Assembly (NCBI GenBank): GCA_002727735.1
Contig: PBXW01000141.1
Span: 1 to 5,400, forward strand
Direction of reading: 5' to 3'
DNA from: Crocinitomicaceae bacterium
GTDB lineage: Bacteria > Bacteroidota > Bacteroidia > Flavobacteriales_D > Parvicellaceae
Length of the DNA stretch: 5,400 nucleotides
A program made the position numbers and the translations under genes. The notes beneath the pieces are model-generated. The model made no database searches and was not told the DNA's origin. It saw only the letters and a list, made by a program, of their open reading frames with translations. Below are positions 1 to 5,376 of this stretch, piece after piece (positions within the stretch are counted from its first letter, which is position 1; the number at the start of each line of letters is the position of its first letter).

Positions 1-471
1 TATGTTGATATGGATAATGTTTGTATTTCTGGCGCATCCTATGGAGGATATGCAGCAATGCATGCAGCAACAAAAAGTCCGGAGCTTTTTAAATGCATCA
101 TTGCATATGTGGGTGTATATGATCTTACTAGTATGGACTTAAGAGGGCTAAGATGGAGTGAGCTTGGGATGCCAATGGAGTATATTGAGAAAGGCGATCC
201 TAGAAATCCTGATGACTATCAAAATCTTTACGAAAATAGTCCGTTATTTTTTGCTGAAAATATTGAAGATCCTGTTCTTATCATAACTGGCAGAAGAGAT
301 AATCAGGTTAGGTTTCAGGAAACTGTAGATATGGTTAATGAGTTAAAAAAATATAATGTAGATTATAAATACATAATCAAAGGTGATGAAGGACACGGTT
401 TTAGAAACGAAACTGCAAATCTCGAGCTATACAAAGATTATGAGGAGTTTTTAGCTAAGCACCTAAATTAA
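1..471 (+). CDS. S9 (prolyl oligopeptidase) family serine peptidase, C-terminal part only
   Basis: The frame is open to the left edge, so this is the last 156 codons of a longer gene; the ATG at 10 is internal, not a start. The visible part is the alpha/beta-hydrolase catalytic domain of S9 peptidases (prolyl oligopeptidase / dipeptidyl-peptidase IV / acylaminoacyl-peptidase group). All three triad elements are seen: the nucleophile Ser13 in GASYGG, Asp100 in TGRRDNQV, and His132 in GDEGHGF (numbering from base 1). The spacing matches the family, and the end HLN is where such proteins normally stop, so the C-terminus looks intact. Family members usually carry a beta-propeller before this domain and cleave short peptides, often after proline. 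The propeller, any signal peptide and the promoter lie outside the window, so substrate and location cannot be given. The stop codon overlaps that of the convergent gcdH. Family is well supported; subfamily is not. Confidence 0.93.
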   Translation, partial: YVDMDNVCISGASYGGYAAMHAATKSPELFKCIIAYVGVYDLTSMDLRGLRWSELGMPMEYIEKGDPRNPDDYQNLYENSPLFFAENIEDPVLIITGRRDNQVRFQETVDMVNELKKYNVDYKYIIKGDEGHGFRNETANLELYKDYEEFLAKHLN

Positions 472-1631
472 AAACTTGAAATATTAGTTTGTTTTTGACC
501 AAGTATGAGGGCATGAATGTCACTTGTGCCCTCATAAGTATTGACAGCCTCAAGATTCATTGAATGTCTTACTACGTGATACTCGTCACTGATGCCATTT
601 CCACCATGAATATCTCTTGCAGATCTTGCAATTTCAAGAGCCTTTTGACAATTATTTCTTTTAATCAGCGAGATCATCTCTGGAACAAAATTATCTTCAT
701 CAATCAGCCTGCCAACCCTCAAAGCAGCCTGCATGCCCAAGGAAATTTCGGTTTGCATATCAGCAAGCTTTTTCTGGATAAGCTGCTTTGATGCCAAAGG
801 AGCTTTAAATTGCTTTCTATCAAGAGTATATTGAAGTGATTTCTCCCAACAGAATTCTGCAGCTCCCATTACCCCCCAAGCAATACCATATCTAGCGGAA
901 TTTAGACAAGTAAATGGACCCTTAAAACTTTGAACCTCTGGAAGCACTTTATCATCAGAAACAAATACTTGATCCATAAATATCATTCCAGTTGCGGAGG
1001 CACGTAATGCAAATTTACCATCTAAATAAGGAGTATCTAAACCCTTAGCTTCCTCTCTTTCTAAAATAAAACCTCTTAAAACACCCTGCTCATCTTTTGC
1101 CCATATGATAAATAGATCAGCTATTGGTGAATTTGTTATCCAAGTCTTAGATCCGGTTAATTCGAATCCACCATCAATTTTTTTTGCAACTGATTTCATT
1201 CCAGCAGGATCTGAACCAGCATCAGGTTCAGTAAGACCAAAGCATCCGATGATATTTCCTTTGGCCATTTCGGGCAGATAGTAATCTTTCTGTTCTTCAG
1301 AGCCAAACTTATAAATTGCATACATAGCTAATGAAGACTGAACACTGAAAGCTGATCTATAACTAGAATCAACTCTTTCGATTTCTCTTGCAATTAATCC
1401 ATAAGCAACATTGCTCACTCCAGCACAACCGTATCCTTTTATATGGGGCCCAAGTAAACCTAGGTCTGCAAGCTCCTTGTAAATTTCTTTATCAAAAAGC
1501 TCTTCTCTATTAGCTTTTTGAATTCTTGGCATAAGAGATTTATCACAGTAATCTCTTACAGATTTTTGAATAGCTAACTCCTCTTCAGTTAGTTGTTGAT
1601 CAAAGAGAAGTAAGTCAGGAAGTTTGCTCAT
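468..1631 (-). CDS. gcdH: Glutaryl-CoA dehydrogenase
   Basis: This FAD-dependent acyl-CoA dehydrogenase oxidises and decarboxylates glutaryl-CoA to crotonyl-CoA and CO2, passing electrons to electron-transfer flavoprotein. The step belongs to lysine, hydroxylysine and tryptophan breakdown and is cytoplasmic. The 387-residue length is normal for the bacterial enzyme. Long stretches recall human [14 protein letters not shown] (91-100) with Arg92, the residue that in GCDH contacts the substrate carboxylate; the flavin segment [11 protein letters not shown] (131-141); TWITNSP (163-169); LRASATGM (209-216); RYGIAWG (247-253); and [15 protein letters not shown] (364-378) with the catalytic base Glu367. 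The Arg and this C-terminal motif favour GCDH over general acyl-CoA dehydrogenases. It lies 14 bases after the Smr gene on the same strand. It also has its own TATAAT exactly 6 bases before the ATG, so it may be read both from the smr promoter and as a leaderless message. No glutarate-CoA ligase or transferase and no ETF gene is in view. Confidence 0.95.
   Translation of the reverse strand: MSKLPDLLLFDQQLTEEELAIQKSVRDYCDKSLMPRIQKANREELFDKEIYKELADLGLLGPHIKGYGCAGVSNVAYGLIAREIERVDSSYRSAFSVQSSLAMYAIYKFGSEEQKDYYLPEMAKGNIIGCFGLTEPDAGSDPAGMKSVAKKIDGGFELTGSKTWITNSPIADLFIIWAKDEQGVLRGFILEREEAKGLDTPYLDGKFALRASATGMIFMDQVFVSDDKVLPEVQSFKGPFTCLNSARYGIAWGVMGAAEFCWEKSLQYTLDRKQFKAPLASKQLIQKKLADMQTEISLGMQAALRVGRLIDEDNFVPEMISLIKRNNCQKALEIARSARDIHGGNGISDEYHVVRHSMNLEAVNTYEGTSDIHALILGQKQTNISSF
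504..536. repeat. 10-base perfect inverted repeat inside the 3' end of gcdH
   Basis: TATGAGGGCA (504-513) and TGCCCTCATA (527-536) are exact reverse complements around a 13-base loop; in plus-strand RNA two G-U pairs and one A-U could extend the stem. It encodes the [11 protein letters not shown] active-site block of GCDH on the minus strand. It also lies 33 bases after the S9 peptidase stop, where a terminator for that gene would have to be. No U-run follows it (AGTATTGACA), so it is not a classic terminator and may be a coding coincidence. Confidence 0.6.
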
Positions 1632-1637
1632 CCTAAT

Positions 1638-1643
1638 ATTATA
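1638..1643 (-). promoter_or_regulatory. Putative -10 box of gcdH, leaderless geometry
   Basis: On the minus strand TATAAT (1643 to 1638) is followed by ATTAGG and then the gcdH ATG at 1631. Counting the last T as -7 puts +1 on the A of the ATG. The AGG directly abutting the ATG is too close to act as a Shine-Dalgarno sequence. No good -35 lies 16-18 bases upstream (ATCAGA at best); a TTGAGA is present but only 10 bases away. The box fills the 14-base gap between the smr stop and gcdH. This is inference from sequence only. Confidence 0.5.
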
Positions 1644-1645
1644 AA

Positions 1646-1879
1646 TTAAATTTTCTCAACTCTGATTAATCCAAACCTAATATCTTGATATTTTATTTCA
1701 TTAGAATCTAGGCAAGATTTTGTAATGGAAATCATCTTCACGCTATTACCACAAATTATTACTAAAGGAATTAGTTCTTGATTTCTTAGCACAAAATCAA
1801 GAACAAGTTCATTTACTTCATGATGCCTAACTCCATGAAGGTCCAAATGAGTAATTCCATTCTCAACAAAAGTTTTCAT
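1646..1879 (-). CDS. Small stand-alone Smr-domain protein
   Basis: The 77-residue protein is essentially one Smr domain, the module at the C-terminus of MutS2, where it can act as a nuclease or nucleic-acid-binding unit. The N-terminal signature LDLHG is at residues 12-16 (T-H-L-D-L-H-G-V), followed by a helix with E21. A hydrophobic strand LVII (39-42) leads into CGNSVKM (43-49), which sits where most Smr proteins carry (T/H)GxG. The C-terminal strand FGLIRV (69-74) closes the fold. The CGNS version resembles very short Smr-like proteins known from phages and some bacteria, so nuclease activity cannot be assumed. The ATG at 1879 is preferred because TATAAT lies 6 bases upstream and little room remains before the divergent tdk. 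It is the first gene of a possible smr-gcdH transcript; a functional link to GCDH is not evident. Confidence 0.78.
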   Translation of the reverse strand: MKTFVENGITHLDLHGVRHHEVNELVLDFVLRNQELIPLVIICGNSVKMISITKSCLDSNEIKYQDIRFGLIRVEKI

Positions 1880-1885
1880 AAAACC

Positions 1886-1891
1886 ATTATA
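1886..1891 (-). promoter_or_regulatory. Putative -10 box of the smr gene
   Basis: Minus-strand TATAAT (1891 to 1886), then GGTTTT, then the smr ATG at 1879. The predicted +1 is the A of the ATG, so the transcript would be leaderless; no Shine-Dalgarno sequence is present. It shares the octamer ATTATAAT (1886-1893) with the tdk -10 box on the other strand. The best -35 candidate at 17-base spacing is GTGAAC (minus strand, 1914 to 1909), a 3 of 6 match, inside tdk. Confidence 0.5.
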
Positions 1892-1893
1892 AT
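1888..1893 (+). promoter_or_regulatory. Putative -10 box of tdk
   Basis: Plus-strand TATAAT (1888-1893), then TTGCTA (1894-1899), then the tdk ATG at 1900. The last T as -7 puts +1 on the A of the ATG. There is no purine-rich ribosome-binding sequence in the 20-base gap, and no recognisable -35 at 16-18 bases upstream, which falls inside the smr coding region. The box is the mirror image of the smr -10 box. Confidence 0.5.
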
Positions 1894-1899
1894 TTGCTA

Positions 1900-2487
1900 A
1901 TGGCTAAGGTTCACTTTTTTTACTCAACCATGAATGCTGGTAAATCTACAGCATTACTTCAGTCTGCGCATAACTATCATGAGACTGGCAACGAAACAAT
2001 TTTATTTATTCCAAGAGAGGATGCAGATAAGAATTCAGGTCTAATAAAGTCTAGAATTGGTTTAAGCGCTTCAGCGGTTGTAATTGATTCAAAATTAAAA
2101 ATTTATAATTATGTAAAAAAAGAGCTTTCAAAAAGAAAAGTTGATGCAATACTTGTTGATGAAGCTCAATTTTTAAATAAGCATCATGTTTTGCAAATGT
2201 GTAAAGTATGTGATGAGTTGCAAATCCCCGTAATGTGTTATGGAATAAGAACTGATTTTAGGGGAGAATTGTTTGAAGGAAGTGCAATACTTTTGGCATT
2301 AGCAGATAATTTAATTGAGCTAAAAACGGTATGCAATAAGTGTAGTAGAAAAGCAACCATGGTTGTTAGACTTGACGATAGTGGAAACGTTATTACTAAA
2401 GGTTCAAAAGTTCAGATTGGCGGAAACGATGTATACAGAGTGTTATGTAGAAAACACTTTAATGAGGCTACAAAACTACTAGATTGA
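1900..2487 (+). CDS. tdk: Thymidine kinase (type II)
   Basis: This cytoplasmic salvage enzyme phosphorylates thymidine (and deoxyuridine) to dTMP with ATP. The 195-residue product opens [20 protein letters not shown], which aligns without gaps to the start of E. coli Tdk ([20 protein letters not shown]). A P-loop STMNAGKS lies at residues 9-16, and the catalytic Glu88 is in VDEAQF, the Walker B region. [16 protein letters not shown] (113-128) is the conserved substrate-side block. A zinc site is formed by C145-x2-C148 and C183-x2-H186, and [14 protein letters not shown] closes the conserved region. The ATG at 1900 is chosen over an in-frame TTG at 1894 because of the homology and because that TTG lies within the 6-base spacer after TATAAT. 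The gene diverges from smr and appears to be transcribed alone. It stops 1 base before the end of the convergent amidohydrolase gene, and no hairpin terminator is visible there. Confidence 0.97.
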   Translation: [195 protein letters not shown]

Positions 2488-2488
2488 A

Positions 2489-3733
2489 TTATTTTTTGTA
2501 AATTTTACCTTCCTTCATTACAAAAGCTACCCCTTCTAATGTTCTGATATTGTTCAGAGGATTCTCTATAACTCCAATGATGTCGGCATCAAAGCCCACT
2601 TTTATTTCACCAATATTTTCTAAACCAAAGAGTTGAGCAGTTCTAATAGTTGAAGCTTGGATTGATTCAAGAGGAGTCATCCCCCACTCCACCATGTATG
2701 CAAATTGTTTTGCATTATCGCCGTGATCAAAAATGCCAGCATCAGTTCCGAAAGTTATTGTTGCTCCTTTTCTATGTGCATTCAAAAAGTTTTCTCTTTG
2801 CTTCTGTCCAACCAACCTTTCTTTATTCAGAGACTCTTCTCTTATTCCAGCTTCGATACCCTCGCCCAAAATATAGTCTGAAACAAAAATATCCATTGAA
2901 AGCACTGTGTTGTTTTTAATTGCCATTTCAATTGTTTCGTCATCAATAAAGCTTGCATGCTCAATTGAATCTACGCCAGCCTCTATTGCAGCTCTAATTC
3001 CTTTCAAGCCATGCGCATGAGCAGCTACTTTCATTCCATGATTGTGCGCCTCATCAACAATCGCCCTCATTTCTTCCAACGTAAACTGCTTTGCATTTAC
3101 ATCAGTATTTCTTGACATTACTCCACCAGTTGCACAGAACTTTATTAAGTCCGCTCCATACTTCCTGTTTTTTCTAACCATCTTCCTTGCTTCCCATGGG
3201 CTATCAACAACCCCTTCACTCGAATAATTGAACTCTGGTGGAAGTAAATTATGATCACAATGCCCTCCGGTTATTCCAAGTGCAGGTCCAGAAACTAACA
3301 TTGTTGGTCCTTCAATAATTCCTCTATTAATTGCATCTCTTAAAGCTACATCTGCATAGTTTGCAGCTCCTACATTTCTAACAGTAGTAAATCCTGCCAT
3401 TAAAGTTTTTTTAGCATTCACAACGCCCCAAACTGTTCCCATATGCGATGAATCAGCTATTGACTCTTCACCCTTAGAGTCGTTACCTACAATATGCACA
3501 TGGCTATCCATTAACCCAGGCAGAAGGATTAAATTAGGTAAAGATATTACAGTTACATTTTCACTCTCATCAATTAAGCCAATTTCTGCGATCTTTCCAT
3601 CAATGATCAAAATGTCAGCTTCAACAATTTCTCCTGTACTAATATCTAAATATCCTTTGGATTTAATGAGAAAGCTTTCTGCAATCAAAAGATTTGAGAA
3701 GATAAAAAATAGATAAATAATTCTTTTATTCAT
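2489..3733 (-). CDS. Exported metal-dependent amidohydrolase, prolidase-like
   Basis: The 414-residue protein belongs to the amidohydrolase superfamily, in the branch of Xaa-Pro-type dipeptidases and imidazolonepropionase relatives. A hydrophobic signal peptide fills residues 1-18 (MNKRIIYLFFIFSNLLIA), probably cleaved after Ala18, so the enzyme should act in the periplasm. The small beta-sandwich at both ends frames a TIM barrel whose metal ligands are visible: H78-x-H80 in DSHVH, Lys198 in LIKFCATGG (the usual carboxylated lysine), His239 or His241 in AAHAHG, His259 in IEHAS, and Asp331 in TFGTDAG. A binuclear zinc centre is therefore likely. Characterised relatives hydrolyse dipeptides or N-acyl amino acids; the substrate here is not determinable. 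The start at 3733 is supported because its ATG overlaps the SDR stop (ATGA), the signal peptide begins there, and the alternative upstream start is a TTG within the SDR gene. GGAG 13 bases upstream may help re-initiation. Confidence 0.88.
   Translation of the reverse strand: MNKRIIYLFFIFSNLLIAESFLIKSKGYLDISTGEIVEADILIIDGKIAEIGLIDESENVTVISLPNLILLPGLMDSHVHIVGNDSKGEESIADSSHMGTVWGVVNAKKTLMAGFTTVRNVGAANYADVALRDAINRGIIEGPTMLVSGPALGITGGHCDHNLLPPEFNYSSEGVVDSPWEARKMVRKNRKYGADLIKFCATGGVMSRNTDVNAKQFTLEEMRAIVDEAHNHGMKVAAHAHGLKGIRAAIEAGVDSIEHASFIDDETIEMAIKNNTVLSMDIFVSDYILGEGIEAGIREESLNKERLVGQKQRENFLNAHRKGATITFGTDAGIFDHGDNAKQFAYMVEWGMTPLESIQASTIRTAQLFGLENIGEIKVGFDADIIGVIENPLNNIRTLEGVAFVMKEGKIYKK
3730..3733 (-). 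promoter_or_regulatory. ATGA start/stop overlap coupling SDR and amidohydrolase
   Basis: On the minus strand the SDR ends ...TGG TCA TGA and the amidohydrolase begins ATG AAT AAA, sharing ATGA at 3733 to 3730. Such overlaps generally mean translational coupling by terminating ribosomes. It also fixes the amidohydrolase start and implies one transcript. Confidence 0.85.
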
Positions 3734-4506
3734 GACCACATACTTGCTCCACCACAAATTGTCAAAGCTTGTCCTGTCATGAAAGAACTTTCATTAGATG
3801 CCAAAAAAACAGCCACACCCATAAAGTCATCTGCTTCACCTAATCTTCGAAGAGGCATCCTTTGACTTGTAGCTTTTTCTGCATCCGGATTCTCCCAAAG
3901 CAATTTTGAGAAGTCAGTCTTGACTAGCCCTGGGCAAATTGCATTTACTCTTATATTAAATGGTCCAAGTTCAGCTGCATAATTTCTTACTAGTCCAAGA
4001 ACTGCAAGCTTGGATATGCTGTATGTTCCTAAAGTTTCAGATGCATTGAATGCAGCAATACTTGAAGTAATCATTATTGAGCCTCCCCCTGATTCCTTCA
4101 TAGACGGCGCAACCATATTTATTAACCAATGATTTGATTTAACGTTTGTATCCATTGTTTTGTCATAAGAGTCGTCATCTATTTCTGACATTGAACCAAA
4201 GAATGAATTAACTCCTGCATTACAAACTAAGGTATTTATAGAACCTAGTTTTTCTAAACTAAAATTAACGAGATCTTTTAGTTCATTCTTACTCGAAGCG
4301 TTGCAGGCAAAACCATATGCCTTCTGAATGCCAGTTGATTCATTAATTTCATCAGCGGCCTTAATGCATTGATCTATTTTCCTGCTGGAGATTACTAGAT
4401 TTGCACCATTATTTGCCAATGCCTTTGCCATTGAGAGCCCCATACCTTTGGATGCACCGGTAAGAAGAATATTTTTACCCTCTAAATTAAATAGCTGATT
4501 AGACAT
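3730..4506 (-). CDS. Short-chain dehydrogenase/reductase (SDR, classical FabG-like)
   Basis: This is a cytoplasmic NAD(P)-dependent oxidoreductase of 258 residues, the usual length for classical SDRs. Seen in order: cofactor motif TGASKGMG (16-23); SSRK (40-43), whose Arg after the second strand favours NADP(H) though this is inference; CNAGVN (95-100); and the catalytic tetrad Asn121, Ser149 (ITSSIAA), Tyr162 and Lys166 (YSISK). CPGLVKTDF (191-199) follows, and the C-terminal TGQALTICGG is where most relatives have DGG. All catalytic residues are present. The substrate is unknown: 3-oxoacyl reductases, sugar and alcohol dehydrogenases and DHRS4-like carbonyl reductases share this pattern. 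The ATG at 4506 is preferred to an in-frame TTG at 4536 because that TTG lies inside a terminator hairpin and residues before MSNQLFNLEG have no SDR counterpart. It is the first gene of a two-gene operon with the amidohydrolase, overlapping it by ATGA. Confidence 0.93.
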   Translation of the reverse strand: MSNQLFNLEGKNILLTGASKGMGLSMAKALANNGANLVISSRKIDQCIKAADEINESTGIQKAYGFACNASSKNELKDLVNFSLEKLGSINTLVCNAGVNSFFGSMSEIDDDSYDKTMDTNVKSNHWLINMVAPSMKESGGGSIMITSSIAAFNASETLGTYSISKLAVLGLVRNYAAELGPFNIRVNAICPGLVKTDFSKLLWENPDAEKATSQRMPLRRLGEADDFMGVAVFLASNESSFMTGQALTICGGASMWS

Positions 4507-4512
4507 TAGTAA

Positions 4513-4518
4513 AGTATA
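4513..4518 (-). promoter_or_regulatory. Putative -10 box of the SDR-amidohydrolase operon
   Basis: Minus-strand TATACT (4518 to 4513), then TTACTA, then the SDR ATG at 4506, again a 6-base spacer that places +1 on the start codon. No Shine-Dalgarno sequence is present. The -35 region at 16-18 bases falls on the terminator stem (GGAGCT-like) and does not resemble TTGACA. The box follows the lipoprotein terminator within about 5 bases. Confidence 0.45.
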
Positions 4519-4522
4519 AATG

Positions 4523-4547
4523 AAAAAAGGGAGCAAGCTCCCTTTTT
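4523..4547 (-). terminator. Rho-independent terminator after the lipoprotein gene
   Basis: A perfect 11-base inverted repeat, AAAAAGGGAGC (4524-4534) and GCTCCCTTTTT (4537-4547), has two bases between; in RNA the loop is probably four bases, closed by G-C. On the minus strand the stem runs into TTTTTT, the usual signature. It begins 15 bases after the lipoprotein stop. A-tract and T-tract flank both sides, so it could work in either direction, although no plus-strand gene ends here. Confidence 0.9.
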
Positions 4548-4562
4548 ACAGTTACTTGATTT

Positions 4563-5348
4563 TTACGAAGAAGGCTCGACTATTGGGTAACCCTCAAAAG
4601 CTCTAATTTCGCATGATTCAATACTATCAAATTGAGATTGCAAATCTGTTTCGCCATAGGCGGAGTAGCCTGCCTCTCTTTCATCATTATTTTGCCAGTA
4701 AAAGGCAATCATATAGTCATAACCATTTACAACTGATCCATTTATATTTGAAGTATCAAATAATGGCTTATGCCATGCATACCACATTGAATCTTTTTCT
4801 CTACCTGCAACCCAAGAATCGAAGCTTGCCATAATTGGCTCTAATTCAGCATCGCCATTCCCTTCCTTGTAAGTACAAAAATGATAGTCTGCATTAAATG
4901 GAGGCTCATCTGACCATTCAACGCCGGGTTGCATTCCTGCAACAGCATCAAAATGAAAGACTCTATCCTCTTGACAATTTAAAGTATCATTATGCTTTGC
5001 CTCAAAGTCTTCAGCATTATTAGCTAGCCAATCTGCCCAGCCAGCATCTCTTTCTTCAGCACTTGCCCAAACATTTAGCCAAACAGCATCATAAAGCTCA
5101 GTTTCAAAAGAGGGAATATAACCCCATGCACTGACAACGCGATTTTCAGAATTTTCAGTTATTTCTCTAAAATCTGCGGCAAGAGCGTCCAAAGTTTCTG
5201 GTGAAGTATTTGGACCAAAGTCACACCACATATACTCTGCTAGGACAGTTTGTGGTTCTACAACTTCAACTGGTTCAGAAACATCAGATTCATTCGAACA
5301 GCCAAAAACAAAAATTAAAGCCGTTAAGTAAAAAATATTTTTTTTCAT
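4563..5348 (-). CDS. Putative lipoprotein with two copies of one Trp-rich domain, function unknown
   Basis: I do not recognise a named family. The 261-residue product starts with a lipoprotein signal: MKKN, a hydrophobic run, then VFGC with the lipidation Cys17 (Phe at -2 is unusual). Ser18 follows, not Asp, so outer-membrane sorting is plausible in a Gram-negative cell. A short acidic/Pro/Val linker runs to about residue 35. The rest is two related halves, about 37-134 and 153-255. Each has A-(E/D)-Y-x-(W/F)-C at its start, then AW-x3-P, F-x-T, a YD pair, an aromatic-rich strand, ER-x-AG (99-103 and 223-227), and a closing Cys then Arg-x-Phe (C125/R129/F131; C246/R249/F251). The alternation of strands and helices would fit a duplicated dimeric alpha-beta-barrel (ABM-like) domain, but that is a guess. 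The protein is acidic and rich in Trp, Asp and Glu. The start is supported by GGAGG 8 bases upstream; the gene ends before its own terminator. Confidence 0.85.
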   Translation of the reverse strand: MKKNIFYLTALIFVFGCSNESDVSEPVEVVEPQTVLAEYMWCDFGPNTSPETLDALAADFREITENSENRVVSAWGYIPSFETELYDAVWLNVWASAEERDAGWADWLANNAEDFEAKHNDTLNCQEDRVFHFDAVAGMQPGVEWSDEPPFNADYHFCTYKEGNGDAELEPIMASFDSWVAGREKDSMWYAWHKPLFDTSNINGSVVNGYDYMIAFYWQNNDEREAGYSAYGETDLQSQFDSIESCEIRAFEGYPIVEPSS

Positions 5349-5356
5349 AAAATTTT

Positions 5357-5361
5357 CCTCC
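5357..5361 (-). promoter_or_regulatory. Strong Shine-Dalgarno sequence of the lipoprotein gene
   Basis: Minus-strand GGAGG (5361 to 5357) is separated from the ATG by 8 bases (AAAATTTT). It is the only canonical, well-spaced ribosome-binding site in the window, which makes the absence of one at four other starts meaningful. Confidence 0.88.
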
Positions 5362-5370
5362 AGGTACCTG

Positions 5371-5376
5371 ATAATA
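5371..5376 (-). promoter_or_regulatory. Tentative -10 box of the lipoprotein gene
   Basis: Minus-strand TATTAT (5376 to 5371) would give a start near 5364 and a leader of about 16 bases holding the GGAGG. TATGAT (5383 to 5378) is an alternative that would give a 23-base leader. A run of ten T on the minus strand (5395 to 5386) lies upstream and might act as an AT-rich upstream element; no clear -35 is seen before the window ends. Confidence 0.35.

Noticed and set aside
564..791. Plus-strand open frame of 75 codons
   Set aside because: It lies wholly opposite the strongly supported gcdH coding sequence and its translation shows no recognisable domain.
1654..1659. TTGAGA on the minus strand as a -35 box for gcdH
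   Set aside because: It is only 10 bases from TATAAT, far from the usual 16-18, and encodes the C-terminus of the Smr protein.
1894..1899. Longer tdk start at TTG 1894
   Set aside because: The two extra codons lie in the spacer after TATAAT, and the ATG at 1900 aligns exactly with the E. coli Tdk start.
2650..2919. Plus-strand open frame of 89 codons
   Set aside because: It is antisense to the amidohydrolase TIM-barrel coding region, with low-complexity Leu/Ser composition and no ribosome-binding site.
3042..3227. Plus-strand open frame of 61 codons with hydrophobic stretches
   Set aside because: It is antisense to conserved amidohydrolase codons; the hydrophobic look is a by-product of the opposite strand.
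3734..3757. Eight-residue N-terminal extension of the amidohydrolase from a TTG at 3757
   Set aside because: It would put WWSKYVV before a well-formed signal peptide; the ATG at 3733 overlaps the SDR stop as ATGA.
4507..4536. Ten-residue N-terminal extension of the SDR from a TTG at 4536
   Set aside because: The TTG sits in the loop of a rho-independent terminator and the extension has no SDR homology.
4613..4834. Plus-strand open frame of 73 codons
   Set aside because: It is opposite the second domain of the lipoprotein, whose repeat structure and signal peptide show that the minus strand is coding.
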